A stretch of 64,000 bases of DNA from Acidobacteriota bacterium (GCA_003223325.1 QHYS01000063.1:1-64000); one strand, 5' to 3'. Positions 9,046 through 19,739 are shown, counted from the stretch's first letter. Notes: generated by a model from the sequence alone, not told the origin. Translations and numbers: made by a program.

Positions 9046-9570
9046 TTAGTGGCGCTTTCGCATGCGGACGGCAGAAAGGCGAGCGGCCGCCCGAAGCTGG
9101 CTCGATAGACGCGCCATCTCCAGCGCCGCTAGCCCTGCCTCATAACCCTTGTTCCCGCTCTTCAGCCCCGCTCGGTCGATGGCCTGCTCAAGCGTGTCGC
9201 AAGTCAGCACGCAAAAGATGATCGGCACGCCGGTATCCATTTGCGCGAGTTGTACGCCGCGCGCCGCCTCCGTGGCGACGTAATCAAAATGCGCCGTCTC
9301 GCCGCGCAGCACGCAACCGATGGCTATGATGGCGTCGTAACGCTGCGCCAGCGCCATCTTCTTGGCCGCCAGCGGAATTTCAAACGAGCCCGGCACGCGC
9401 ACAAGGTCGGTTTGTTCCGCGGATGCACCGCCCTTCTCCAGGGCCTCCATGGCGCCGGCCAGCAGGCGCTCGGTGATGAAGCTATTGAACCGGCTCACCA
9501 CTAAGCCGAAGCGCATTCCTGATGCATCCAACGAACCGCGAATCTCATGGGGCTGAAAATCGTCACTCAT
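9046..9570 (-). CDS. ribH: 6,7-dimethyl-8-ribityllumazine synthase
   Basis: Condenses the ribityl-aminouracil with dihydroxybutanone phosphate in the penultimate step of riboflavin synthesis; the enzyme normally forms 60-mer or pentamer shells. Motifs are FGLVVSRFNSFITERLLAGA, RVPGSFEIPLAAKKMA, the catalytic histidine in RGETAHFDYV, and GVPIIFCVLTCDTLEQAIDRAG. The C-terminus carries the usual KGYEAGLAALEMA segment plus a basic tail. It is 174 residues, slightly long. It follows the enoyl-CoA hydratase gene and precedes nusB, the common ribH-nusB pairing. No other rib genes are in the window. Confidence 0.95.
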   Translation of the reverse strand: MSDDFQPHEIRGSLDASGMRFGLVVSRFNSFITERLLAGAMEALEKGGASAEQTDLVRVPGSFEIPLAAKKMALAQRYDAIIAIGCVLRGETAHFDYVATEAARGVQLAQMDTGVPIIFCVLTCDTLEQAIDRAGLKSGNKGYEAGLAALEMARLSSQLRAAARLSAVRMRKRH

Positions 9571-9599
9571 TCGATCTCTGCACCTGCATCAGGACCTGT

Positions 9600-10382
9600 T
9601 CATTTGCCCTGAAATTGCGCAGCGCGCTTTTCGAGAAATGCTCGCGTGCCTTCGCGCATGTCCTCGGTCGCGCAGCTCATGCCAAAGAGCGCGGCCTCCA
9701 AAAACAAGCCTTGCTCCTGGGGCATCTCCAGGCCACGCTCTATTGCTTCCATGGTAAGCTGCACGGCCACGGGACCATTCGCAGCGATCTTCTGTGCCAG
9801 AGAATGCGCCGCCGTCAGGAGCTCGCCCGGCTCGTAAACGTGATTCACCAGCCCGATGCGTTGCGCTTCTTCGGCGGAAATCATCTCGCCGCTCAGGCAC
9901 AACTCGTGCGCGACAGCTTTTCCGCAGAGCCGCGCCAGCCGCTGGCTCCCTCCGTATCCAGGAATAATGCCCAATTTCACTTCCGGCTGCCCGAATTTTG
10001 CCGTCCGGCTCGCCAGACGAATCGAGCAAGCAAGCGCCAGTTCGCAGCCGCCGCCTAGCGCGAAGCCATTAACCGCTGCGATCGAAGGCTTGCCCAGCGT
10101 TTCGAGCTTATGCAGCACGGCTTGGCCGTGCAAAGAAGTCTCGGGCCCAGTAGTCGGTGTCAGGCGCGCCAGCTCGTTGATGTCTGCTCCAGCGATAAAA
10201 GCTTTGTCGCCCGCTCCGGTAAGAACTAGCACGCGAAGATCCTTATCGTTGCGAGCTTCGGTGAGCAGCGCATCCAGCTCATCCATGGTTTGCCGATTGA
10301 GCGCATTCAACACTTTGGGCCGGCTGAACGTGACCGTGCCGATATGCTCTTGCTTCTCGAAGATCAGATTTTGATAGGGCAT
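9600..10382 (-). CDS. Enoyl-CoA hydratase/isomerase family protein
   Basis: Crotonase-fold enzyme of 260 residues, expected to hydrate trans-2-enoyl-CoA to 3-hydroxyacyl-CoA. The oxyanion-hole segment GADINELA and both catalytic glutamates are present, one in GFALGGGCELALAC and one in FGQPEVKLGIIPGYGG, so hydratase activity rather than an isomerase-only role is likely. It follows the 3-hydroxyacyl-CoA dehydrogenase gene by 46 bases on the same strand, giving two consecutive steps of short-chain beta-oxidation or the reverse butyryl-CoA route. Chain-length preference cannot be read. Confidence 0.92.
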   Translation of the reverse strand: MPYQNLIFEKQEHIGTVTFSRPKVLNALNRQTMDELDALLTEARNDKDLRVLVLTGAGDKAFIAGADINELARLTPTTGPETSLHGQAVLHKLETLGKPSIAAVNGFALGGGCELALACSIRLASRTAKFGQPEVKLGIIPGYGGSQRLARLCGKAVAHELCLSGEMISAEEAQRIGLVNHVYEPGELLTAAHSLAQKIAANGPVAVQLTMEAIERGLEMPQEQGLFLEAALFGMSCATEDMREGTRAFLEKRAAQFQGK

Positions 10383-10428
10383 GCGCTCAGGCCCCGCTGA
10401 ATCTCAGAGGCTCTTCCAATCCACATGG

Positions 10429-11322
10429 TCAAACAAGCGTCACCGGCTTCGGATTTTCGGGATCGCCATAATCGTAAAAGCCGCGCCCGGACTTACGCCC
10501 GTTCCAACCTGCCATCACCATGCGCTTCAATAGCGGAGGCGGAGCAAAGCGGCGCTCTTTGAACTCGTCGTACATGATGTTGGCGATGTAAAACGTGGTA
10601 TCCAACCCCACAAAATCGAGAAGCGTAAGCGGCCCCATGGGATGGCCGCAACCCAATTTCATGGCCCGATCAATATCTGGGATGCTGGCCACCCCTTCTT
10701 CTAGTGCGCGAACGGCGTCGAGCAAATAGGGAACCAATAGGCGGTTGACCACGAAGCCGGTGCGATCGCTCGTGCGCACGGCCGTTTTTCCAAGCCGGCC
10801 GGCAAGTGCGGCGACCTCCTCGTAAACCCTGGGATCGGTGGCAATGGTTCGGATGACCTCTGCAAGCTTCATAATGGGCACTGGATTGAAAAAGTGCAGG
10901 CCCACGAAGCGTTCCGGTCGCCGAGTGCCTACAGCCATTTCCGTGATCGACAGCGAAGACGTATTGCTGGCATAGATCGTTTGCGGCGGGCAAACTTTAT
11001 CTAGGGCTCCAAAGAGGTCTTTTTTCGCTGCAAGTTGTTCCGTGATGGCCTCGATGATCAAGTCGCAGCCTGCCAAGTCTTCGAGTTTTGTTGTTCCCCG
11101 CAGCCGGTTACGCGCGGCGTCGCGTTCCAGGGCAGTTAGCGTCCCCCGCTCGAGCAGCCGTGCCAGACTCTTATCAATATTGGCAAAGCCTTTGTCGATC
11201 AATTCCGTCGAGACTTCTCTTACCGTCACCTGCAGACCGGCCTGGGCAGCCGTTTGCGCAATGCCCGAACCCATCAAACCGCAACCCACTACGCCCAGCT
11301 TTTCAATGGCCATTCCCATCAC
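10429..11322 (-). CDS. 3-hydroxybutyryl-CoA/3-hydroxyacyl-CoA dehydrogenase
   Basis: NAD-dependent oxidation of 3-hydroxyacyl-CoA to 3-ketoacyl-CoA. The Rossmann motif is GVVGCGLMGSGIAQ at the N-terminus. Catalytic-domain features are SNTSSLSITEMA, RFVGLHFFNPVPIMKLAEV with the catalytic histidine, and the dimer-domain GFVVNRLLVPYL and GCGHPMGPLTLLDFVGLDT. The first possible start is GTG overlapping the upstream stop (GTGA), but an ATG one codon later and another three codons later are equally plausible, with AAGGGA upstream. At 297 residues it is a stand-alone dehydrogenase, not a FadB fusion. Confidence 0.93.
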   Translation of the reverse strand: MMGMAIEKLGVVGCGLMGSGIAQTAAQAGLQVTVREVSTELIDKGFANIDKSLARLLERGTLTALERDAARNRLRGTTKLEDLAGCDLIIEAITEQLAAKKDLFGALDKVCPPQTIYASNTSSLSITEMAVGTRRPERFVGLHFFNPVPIMKLAEVIRTIATDPRVYEEVAALAGRLGKTAVRTSDRTGFVVNRLLVPYLLDAVRALEEGVASIPDIDRAMKLGCGHPMGPLTLLDFVGLDTTFYIANIMYDEFKERRFAPPPLLKRMVMAGWNGRKSGRGFYDYGDPENPKPVTLV

Positions 11323-13859
11323 TTTCCCTTGAGCCTGGAGGCAATCACCACGTTCCCCCCGCGCCCCTGTGCTTCCCCTAAGCCCGCTTCAGCGCGGTTG
11401 ATCAGCTCTGTGACAATGTCCTCGCTGTCATAATCGGGCCGAGCTACTGCTTCCGCTACGCTGGCGCTGAAACTGGGCGGCACTCCGCCGTCCCAAGGCG
11501 GCGCGACGTGCGCAGCAGCTTTCCGCAGCTTGTCCGCCAGGATTTGTGCCCCGGCCAACCCCGTGTCGGGGAGAATGAAGGCGATCGTCCAGGCCGTGTA
11601 CTTGATCGCTAGGTCTGTCTGGCGGATAAGCGCGTGGAACGCGCGCGCGAGTTGCTCCACATAGCGTTCAAGTTGTATCTCGCCCTGCTGCCGCAGCACT
11701 TCAGGCCCGCCATCAATCTGTACTAATGTCAGTGCCAAAGCAATGCCATTGGACTTGGCGCGATGCGCCTCCGACAGGAGACATTCCTGGTAAGAGCTTC
11801 GCGCCAGCAGCCCGGTCTTTTCGTCTGCGACTCCCACCGTGCGCGCCCGCATGCGCAGGCGGGTGTGATTTACACCCAGAAGGATTTGGTCCCCTACCGC
11901 TTGCAAAAAGTAAGTTTCGTGCGCCCGCCATCGGTGCGCAGAGGCGTATCCAGCTACTACCATGCCTGCCTGGCTTTGGGTCTCACGATTCATCAAAGCG
12001 ACGCCCAGGACCGTTTCGAGCCCCAGGTCCCTCAGAACCGGCGCCGCCGCGGCATGCAAAGGTAGTCCTCCCATCGCATCCGGCGCCGCCCGATCCAATT
12101 GGCTAAAGAGTTTCACTAGCAGAGCTCCGTTGGCGGGCTCGACATTCGGCGCGCAAAATTCCGAGGCCAGCTCAGGCGGTTTTCCCGCAGGGCCGATAAC
12201 CGCGATGCAACGCGTGACCCGCAAGTGGGTTCCGATCTCGTTGATCCCGGCGGAAAGAATGGCCCGCGCCGAGGGCAGCCGAAACAATCCCCGGCTGATC
12301 TCGGAAATCTTGGCGAGGTCGCGCATGGTGTCTGCGGAATCTGCAGCAGGCGCCGCGGAGCTCGCGGCGCGCTCCGAGGACGACGCCTGCGGCACGGTGG
12401 AGCCTTCCGGCCACCAGTTCGCGAGCTGATAAAGGTTGCGCAAGCGCTGGTTCTGTTTCTCTTCCCCGGGAAAGACCTCGGCAATTTTTTGCAGCCGCTC
12501 CACCGCCTTGGCCTGCAACGAGTACTGGAGAAAAATTTCTGCCTGCACTATCAAATCCTCGAGCGTTGGCTGAGTCGTCGGTTGTTCGGAAGCGGGGAGC
12601 GAAGGGCTCTGCGCGCCCAGCAGCGGCGTTTCCGCACCGTGCTTGGCCGTTTGTCCCAGACGGGTGCGAATGTGGGAGAGAAAAGCAGGATCGCCACGGG
12701 ATTCGATCTGGCTGAATCGCTTCTGATTGCGCGCGTCGTAGGGATCGATATCCACCAGCATTCCCAACGTCTTGGAGGCATTCTGCATGTCCCCGGCAGC
12801 GACATACAGATCAAACAGCCGAACCAGAGCGTCGAAATACTTGGTTTCGCGGTTCAATTGGGCATAGGTAACGGCCCAGAATTCGGCCAGGGGAATGGAG
12901 CCGCCGTGAGAATCCGCCAGAGCGTCGAGCCTGGCGGCAAAATCGTTCTCCCGGTGCGCCGCGCCCATTTTTTCCTGAGCCTTTTTCAGCAAAGCGACCG
13001 CCTCACCATCCTGATGCGCCGCCAGATAGCGGTCGGCCAGCTCGAAAATCCGGTTGCCCATCTCGGGTTGGTCGGCCGGGAGCCGTTCGACGACGTCGCG
13101 CGCGCGATCTAAAGCCCCAGTGAGCGTTAACGCCTCGCCAAGAGTTCGCAGGAATGCCTGATCCAGTTCGCCTCGGGCCAATGGTTCCAGCAACTGCATC
13201 GCTGCTGCTCCGTCTTTGCGGCGCAGCAGCGCCTGCGCACACAATAATGCTGGGCCGCGCTCGTTCGGCACGAGTTCGTGGGCCCTCATCATTTTCTTAA
13301 GAGCCCCTTCCACATCGCCGGAGGCCTCTGCGAGTTGACCTGCGCGGAGTAATCCGCGCGCGGCAAGTGCATTCTTGCCCAACTGCTCGGCCAGTTCCGC
13401 AATCGCTAACTGGCGTTCGGAATTATCCGGATCGAGCTGCGCTACGCGCTCCAAACAGTCGAGCGCGGCCTCTCGATTTCCGTGTGCCAGAAATAATTCC
13501 GAGGCGAACGAGTACTGCTCGACAGCTTCCTCCGCCCGACTTTGCTTCTGCAACAGCAAAGCGTATCGGGCCATCCGCGCCGGAGGCTGCTGGATACCCT
13601 TCAGCGCCCGCGTATAGATGGCTAGCGCCTTGTTTTCCTCGTGCATCTCGAAAAAGCGGTCGAAGAGCATGCCGTAATACTTGAGGGCGCGATCGGGCTG
13701 GCTAAGCCGCGTGTACAGATCCCCTAGCGCTTGCAAGGCCTCCGAGTGGCCCGGCATTTCGCTCAGAACCGCCTCGTAGGCCTCCACGGCGTCTTCGAGT
13801 CTGTTCCTCTCGAGACTCCGGGCGGCCCGGTCCAGTTGTTTGCTGACGTCGACGCTCAT
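11319..13859 (-). CDS. TPR-repeat protein with GAF and degenerate GGDEF-like domain
   Basis: An 846-residue cytoplasmic protein. The start is the ATG at MSVDVSKQLDRAA; the upstream ORF extension has no family-like sequence. The first 500 residues or so are TPR repeats (DAVEAYEAVLSEMPGHSEALQALGDLY-type units), then a proline/alanine linker, a GAF-like region from about ISEISRGLFRLPSAR, and a C-terminal nucleotide-cyclase-fold region (DEKTGLLARSSYQECL...). The place where GG[DE]EF should stand reads TAWTIAFI, so diguanylate cyclase activity is very unlikely. Its stop overlaps the dehydrogenase start. It is divergent from lepA. A sensory scaffold is the best guess. Confidence 0.75.
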   Translation of the reverse strand: MSVDVSKQLDRAARSLERNRLEDAVEAYEAVLSEMPGHSEALQALGDLYTRLSQPDRALKYYGMLFDRFFEMHEENKALAIYTRALKGIQQPPARMARYALLLQKQSRAEEAVEQYSFASELFLAHGNREAALDCLERVAQLDPDNSERQLAIAELAEQLGKNALAARGLLRAGQLAEASGDVEGALKKMMRAHELVPNERGPALLCAQALLRRKDGAAAMQLLEPLARGELDQAFLRTLGEALTLTGALDRARDVVERLPADQPEMGNRIFELADRYLAAHQDGEAVALLKKAQEKMGAAHRENDFAARLDALADSHGGSIPLAEFWAVTYAQLNRETKYFDALVRLFDLYVAAGDMQNASKTLGMLVDIDPYDARNQKRFSQIESRGDPAFLSHIRTRLGQTAKHGAETPLLGAQSPSLPASEQPTTQPTLEDLIVQAEIFLQYSLQAKAVERLQKIAEVFPGEEKQNQRLRNLYQLANWWPEGSTVPQASSSERAASSAAPAADSADTMRDLAKISEISRGLFRLPSARAILSAGINEIGTHLRVTRCIAVIGPAGKPPELASEFCAPNVEPANGALLVKLFSQLDRAAPDAMGGLPLHAAAAPVLRDLGLETVLGVALMNRETQSQAGMVVAGYASAHRWRAHETYFLQAVGDQILLGVNHTRLRMRARTVGVADEKTGLLARSSYQECLLSEAHRAKSNGIALALTLVQIDGGPEVLRQQGEIQLERYVEQLARAFHALIRQTDLAIKYTAWTIAFILPDTGLAGAQILADKLRKAAAHVAPPWDGGVPPSFSASVAEAVARPDYDSEDIVTELINRAEAGLGEAQGRGGNVVIASRLKGK

Positions 13860-14135
13860 CGCTATCTTCGGAAATTTCCCGGGATCGGTCCTCTCGATTG
13901 AGGGGACGGAGCCAAACACAATATATACCGTTCGAGATTCTGCGGAAAACGTCCAGGCACACGGCAGGTGCCGCAACGTCAACTGATCCGCCGCAAAAGC
14001 CCGATCTCTTGGGGCAGTCGGGGCGCTCTCCTGGCCGCTCGCATCCAATTGTGGCAAACTGAGGTACTCTCAGGCGCTTTGCTCCCTCGTGGTGGCGAGC
14101 GGCACGATTGCTCGCGCCGAGAGAAACATATCCTC

Positions 14136-15944
<1,809 letters not shown>

Positions 15945-15999
15945 CCGCTCTCTTCAATCTGTTGTTTTTTTCGCGATCTCGCGCTCAGTTGGTTCCGCC

Positions 16000-17385
16000 T
16001 CACCTCTCTCCTGTTTCCCGCTCCGGGACTTCTCTCTCTTTCACTTCGGCGCTGAAGCGGCCGCGCGCGAGTCGTACGCGAATGCGATCGCCGAACGCCA
16101 CCTGATCCGCGGAGTGCACGACGCGGCCGGCCGCGTCATAGCAAATCGCGTAACCTCGCTCCAACACACGCAGAGGGCTGCGCTCTTCGAGCTGCACAAG
16201 CAATTTTTCGAGGCGCTGACCTTTTTCCGTGAGCGTGCGGCTCACGCGGACGCCGAGCGCGGCGGTGCGCTGGTCAAGGCGCACGGCCGCCGCTCTCAAA
16301 CGCGCCCGAAAATCGACGGTAGCGAGGCGCAACACCGCCGCTTCAAAACGCCGCTCGAGCGCTTCCAACCGGCCGCGAAGCGCGCCGCTAAGCCGTGCGC
16401 AGAGCTCGTCGGTATGCTGGCGCCTGCGGCGCAGCGCATCCTCCAAGCGCCGGGCGGCGCGATGCAGATCGAGTTCGCGGAGTTTGTGACTGGCCTGAAG
16501 CATACGATAGCGCAGCAGCTGCGCGATTTTCTCGCGCAGGTCGCAGAGCTGGCCGTCGAATTCCTGCCGCGTGCGGACGACCATTTCGGCCGCAACGGAA
16601 GGCGTCGACGCGCGCATATCGGCGGCGAAATCCGCGATGGTGAAATCGGTCTCGTGGCCGATGCCGGCGATAATGGGAATCGTGCACGCCACAATCGCCC
16701 GCGCCACAAGCTCTTCGTTGAAGACCCACAAATCCTCGAGCGACCCGCCGCCGCGCGCGAGAATAAGAACGTCGGCGAGCTGTTTGCGGTCGAAGTAGCG
16801 AATGGCCTGCACGACTTCGCTGGCCGCGCCTTCACCCTGCACGCGCACGGGATAAAGGACAATGTGCAGGTTCGGGAAGCGCCGCTGCAGGATGCGCACG
16901 ATATCGCGTACCGCGGCGCCGCGCGGCGAAGTAATCAGTCCCACGCACTGCGGCAGCACGGGAAGCGGTTTTTTCCGCCCGGGATCAAACAGGCCCTCAG
17001 CGTCGAGGCGCTTTTTCAGTTGCTCGAAGGCGAGCTGCAGAGCGCCCAAGCCGACCGGCTCCACGTGTTCGACATAAAATTGGTATTGACCGCGCGATTC
17101 GTAGACGCTGATGGAGCCGCGCACGGTCACATGCAGGCCGTCTTCGGGACGAAATTTCAGGCGCGCCAGCTGCGTGCGAAAACAGACGCAACGCACCTGC
17201 GCGTGATTGTCCTTGAGCGTGAAGTAGAGGTGGCCGGATTGCGCTGCGTGCGCGTTGGAGACCTCGCCCTCGACGAAAACGTCGGTGAACTCGCCAGCGA
17301 GCAGATCGCGGATGCGCGCGGTGAGATCGCTTACCGACCAGACCGCGCGACGCGGCATGAGCGGAAGCTGAAAGGGTTTTGCCAT
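16000..17385 (-). CDS. xseA: Exodeoxyribonuclease VII large subunit
   Basis: Large subunit of the single-strand exonuclease used in DNA repair. The N-terminal OB-fold region reads VWSVSDLTARIRDLL...VFVEGEVSN, followed by SGHLYFTLKD; the catalytic domain carries GLITSPRGAAVRDI and ARGGGSLEDLWVFNEE, then GIGHETDFTIADFAADMRASTPSVAAE; the last 200 residues are arginine-rich and probably coiled coil. Length of 461 is typical. The small subunit gene xseB is not adjacent. The opposite strand carries a 426-residue ORF that is only a shadow of this high-GC gene. Confidence 0.95.
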   Translation of the reverse strand: MAKPFQLPLMPRRAVWSVSDLTARIRDLLAGEFTDVFVEGEVSNAHAAQSGHLYFTLKDNHAQVRCVCFRTQLARLKFRPEDGLHVTVRGSISVYESRGQYQFYVEHVEPVGLGALQLAFEQLKKRLDAEGLFDPGRKKPLPVLPQCVGLITSPRGAAVRDIVRILQRRFPNLHIVLYPVRVQGEGAASEVVQAIRYFDRKQLADVLILARGGGSLEDLWVFNEELVARAIVACTIPIIAGIGHETDFTIADFAADMRASTPSVAAEMVVRTRQEFDGQLCDLREKIAQLLRYRMLQASHKLRELDLHRAARRLEDALRRRRQHTDELCARLSGALRGRLEALERRFEAAVLRLATVDFRARLRAAAVRLDQRTAALGVRVSRTLTEKGQRLEKLLVQLEERSPLRVLERGYAICYDAAGRVVHSADQVAFGDRIRVRLARGRFSAEVKEREVPERETGER

Positions 17386-17448
17386 GGGTGCTAATTATTT
17401 GCGACGAGTCGCGTGGGCCTGATTGATTTGCACGATCACTTCTCAGGT

Positions 17449-17682
17449 CTATTTCCGGAATAACGATACCAGCCACATCACGAGCGTCAGCACCACACTC
17501 AACAAGATGCACGTGACTACCGGAAAATAGAACGAGCCGCGCTTGCCTTCGATGGCGATGTCGCCGGGCAGCCGGCCGAGCCGGAAGGGTAGGCGCCCAC
17601 TGACTAAAAACAAGCCGCCGATGGCCGCTAAAATCAGGCCGCCGAGCACCAGCCACTTCCCGAGTTCACGCGCCGGATCCAT
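17449..17682 (-). CDS. Small membrane protein, DUF2905 family
   Basis: A 77-residue protein with two hydrophobic segments: LGKWLVLGGLILAAIGGLFLV and FYFPVVTCILLSVVLTLVMWLVSLF. Between them is RLGRLPGDIAIEG, the conserved loop that defines DUF2905. The start at MDPARELGKWL is preferred because the nine residues before it are not membrane-like. Function is unknown for the family. It follows xseA's start on the same strand by about 60 bases. Confidence 0.8.
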   Translation of the reverse strand: MDPARELGKWLVLGGLILAAIGGLFLVSGRLPFRLGRLPGDIAIEGKRGSFYFPVVTCILLSVVLTLVMWLVSLFRK

Positions 17683-18148
17683 CGTATTCCAAGCCGCCGC
17701 CGACCCCACCTAAGGCAGTTAAGTTCGTTCCTCCCCCACTCACTTTTCTGTACCTGTTCATTCTGCGGCTACTGATCTTCGAGCATGCGCAAGTCCCCTT
17801 CATGCGCCGAAAAAGATCGTGCCGTTAAAGCGTTGCTTGAGAGGCGCCTTTTTTTCATAACCATATCATTCCCAAGGAGTTCCGCTTTAGAGCCGTGCAA
17901 AGATATCATTCTGAATTGTCTCGGACGCCACTTGGCATAAGAAGAGGAGACCAGCACGCTCGTGGAAAAGACAGTCCGGCGCCAATTCGAAATTGTGTGC
18001 TCGGTTCGACGGGCAAATTTCGAGCATATTCTATTGTAATATTGTACTGCACGAGTAAATAACCGCGGCCTGAAAAGCCAAGAGATCCCTCCTCCGGTTC
18101 CTCGCTCGAGATGACCATACGGATCCATTTGAGTGTCGGTAGCCACAT
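17683..18148. other. AT-richer intergenic stretch, no convincing gene
   Basis: About 470 bases with lower GC than its surroundings. The two overlapping minus-strand ORFs listed here (125 and 80 residues) lack a family match, plausible composition or ribosome binding site. A short direct repeat (ATTGTA twice near 18033-18046) is present. It may be decayed or recently acquired DNA next to the broken AHSA1 genes. Confidence 0.5.
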
Positions 18149-18184
18149 TTAAGTTTGCACTAACGAAAGCGTATACTAACTTAA
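18149..18184. promoter_or_regulatory. Dyad TTAAGTT-N22-AACTTAA, candidate ArsR operator
   Basis: Perfect 7-base inverted arms flank a -10-like TATACT at 18172-18177 and lie about 45 bases upstream of the first AHSA1 start. ArsR-type repressors commonly autoregulate through such dyads, and an intact arsR gene lies downstream. Binding is inferred. Confidence 0.4.
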
Positions 18185-18229
18185 CGCGCCGCGGCAGGGC
18201 TCAAAATCTAAACGGAGGAGCACCGGGAA

Positions 18230-18457
18230 ATGGAAACGAAGTCGATCACCCACGAAGTGTTTCTGAATGCAACCCCTCATGAAGTATTCGAAGCCTATGT
18301 AGACGACACGCAGCACGCCGAATTCTCAGGCGCACCTGCAACCATCGCACGTAGAGCCGGAGGACGGTTCACCGCGTACGATGCGCATCTCAACGGAACA
18401 ACGCAAGAGATTGAACAAGACCGTGCGCGGAACGAAGACTGCCGGGCAGGTTGGTGA
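18230..18457 (+). pseudogene. Truncated AHSA1/SRPBCC-domain gene
   Basis: The first 55 or so residues (METKSITHEVFLNATPHEVFEAY..., then GGRFTAYDAHLNGT) match the N-terminal half of activator of Hsp90 ATPase-1-like START-fold proteins, which are usually 130-150 residues. After EIEQDRAR the similarity stops and the frame ends at 75 residues. I cannot find the missing C-terminal half in any frame before arsR, so it looks deleted. A good GGAGGAG ribosome binding site precedes the ATG. It sits in the usual ArsR/AHSA1 arrangement and was probably functional until recently. Confidence 0.7.
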
Positions 18458-18497
18458 TTAAGGCAGAAGGGAAGCTTTCTCTGCGCAAGAGGACGGC

Positions 18498-18821
18498 TTG
18501 GAGCAAATGCAGGCTATTTTGAGAGCCCTCGCGGAGCCGCGCCGCGTCGCCATCCTCAAGTTGGTTCGCTCAAGGGAATTGCGCGCGGGAGAGATTTCCC
18601 GGCATTTTCGAACTACGCGGCCCGCTATCTCTCAACATTTGCGAGTGCTCATCAAGGCCGGATTGCTGACAGAACGGAGGGATGGCACGCGGCGGCTTTA
18701 TCGCATCTGTCCAGAGGGCTTTGCACAATTGCGGAGTTTTCTCGAAACATTCTGGGATGAGAAGCTGGCCAAGCTGAAGTCGGCGCCAGAGGGGGAGATG
18801 ACGGAAACCCTTGGCCTCTGA
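18498..18821 (+). CDS. ArsR-family winged-helix transcription regulator
   Basis: A 107-residue helix-turn-helix repressor-type protein. The family signature is clear: ILRALAEPRRVAILKLV, then ELRAGEISRHFRTTRPAISQHLRVLIKAGLLTERRDGTRRLY, the recognition helix and wing. The metal-binding ELCVCDL motif of metal sensors is absent, so it belongs with the non-metal group (SdpR-like) that pairs with AHSA1 proteins. The ORF starts with TTG after an AGAGGA; an ATG three codons on is also possible. Its end overlaps the TTG start of the next AHSA1 gene. It probably binds the upstream dyad. Confidence 0.88.
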   Translation: MEQMQAILRALAEPRRVAILKLVRSRELRAGEISRHFRTTRPAISQHLRVLIKAGLLTERRDGTRRLYRICPEGFAQLRSFLETFWDEKLAKLKSAPEGEMTETLGL

Positions 18822-19264
18822 TCCCATCGTCAAGGAAATCTACATTGAGGCGCCACCTTCGGTAGTCTTCATGTTTCTTACCGATCCCCTAAAGATGCTT
18901 CGCTGGATGAGAATTCGCGCCGAAATCGACCCGAAACCCGGCGGAATTTATCGCTTAGCTAGATCCAAATGGCCGAGACATAATTCGGAGCGAATATGTC
19001 GAGATCGTAGCTGACTCGCGCGTGGTGTTCACCTGGGGCTTCGAAGGGGGCGGCTATAGCGTGGCGGAAGGATCGAGTCGGGTGGAAATTGATCTGAAGC
19101 CAGAAGGTAAAGGCACGCGGCTTCGGCTGACCCATTGTGAGCTGCCTCCAGAAGCCCACGAACGACACGATTCCGGATGGAGTCACTATCTGGGCCGCCT
19201 GAAGACAGTCTCCGAAGGCGGCGAGTCGGATCCGATGGCCAACCCGAGCGTGCGCCACGGCTGA
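18811..19264 (+). pseudogene. AHSA1/SRPBCC-domain gene broken by a 4-base insertion
   Basis: The N-terminal part (DPIVKEIYIEAPPSVVFMFLTDPLKMLRWM...) and the C-terminal part (VVFTWGFEGGGY...GTRLRLTHCELPPEA...GWSHYLGRLK) of one START-fold protein are read in two frames. The join is at about 18956: TATCGCTTAGCTAGATCC should read TATCGCTTAGATCC (YRLDPNGRDIIRSEYVEIVADSR), so an extra four bases, GCTA or an equivalent, shift the frame. Restoring it gives one uninterrupted protein of about 150 residues. Start is TTG overlapping the arsR stop region. A sequencing error must be excluded. Confidence 0.82.
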
Positions 19265-19268
19265 ATCG

Positions 19269-19739
19269 CTAAAATTCAGACGAATCACCCAGCTGAACGC
19301 TGAATCCATCCGGATCCTTGACGTGAAAGCCCGCGAAGCCCTTTTCGTCCGCCTCTGGAGTGACTCCGCGCGCCTTCAGATCTCGAATGACCGATTCTCG
19401 GTTGAATTTATCTACCCCCAGGCAAAAGTGATCTACGAGCCCGGAATCCTTATCCTGTCGAAGGGTGAGATGACTCGGGCCAACCCCCAAACGTATAGCG
19501 CTGGGGTTGGCCGCTACTCGCTTCGGCAGGGCAAAGGCCCGCATGTAAAACTCTGTGGAGCGCTTTAGATCGCTGACTTGAATGGAAACGTGATTAATCG
19601 TGGAGGCCGCAAAGCCAGTATCCGCGGCCGATAGCGTTTCGCGTGCCACGGTCAGCATTGCCAAGCCCTGAATCAATTCGCGGCGGGTAAGCGCGCCGCT
19701 CTCGTAACGTCCCAACAGACTGGAAATGACGTGTTCCAC
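19269..19739 (-). CDS. VOC (glyoxalase/bleomycin-resistance fold) protein with Tat-like N-terminus
   Basis: A 156-residue vicinal-oxygen-chelate protein. After a twin-arginine-like segment (ALTRRELIQGLAMLTVA, residues about 16-32) comes one VOC module beginning INHVSIQVSDLKRSTEFYMRAF and ending GFHVKDPDGFSVQLGD. The metal-ligand positions H (INHVS), H (VDHFCLG) and a C-terminal E/Q (SVQLG) can be seen, the last being Q rather than E. The start is GTG with a strong AGGAGG five bases before it. Export through Tat is inferred; substrate is unknown. It is convergent with the broken AHSA1 gene. Confidence 0.82.
   Translation of the reverse strand: MEHVISSLLGRYESGALTRRELIQGLAMLTVARETLSAADTGFAASTINHVSIQVSDLKRSTEFYMRAFALPKRVAANPSAIRLGVGPSHLTLRQDKDSGLVDHFCLGVDKFNRESVIRDLKARGVTPEADEKGFAGFHVKDPDGFSVQLGDSSEF

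Noticed and set aside
15945-15999. Terminator between lepA and xseA
   Set aside because: The CGCGA-TC-TCGCG pair lies after, not before, the T-run on the plus strand and has a loop of only two bases.
16114-17394. 426-residue plus-strand ORF opposite xseA
   Set aside because: It is a shadow frame of a conserved high-GC gene. It has no family-like motifs and xseA on the other strand is unambiguous.
17769-18146. 125-residue minus-strand ORF in the AT-richer gap
   Set aside because: No domain, no ribosome binding site, and composition unlike real genes here.
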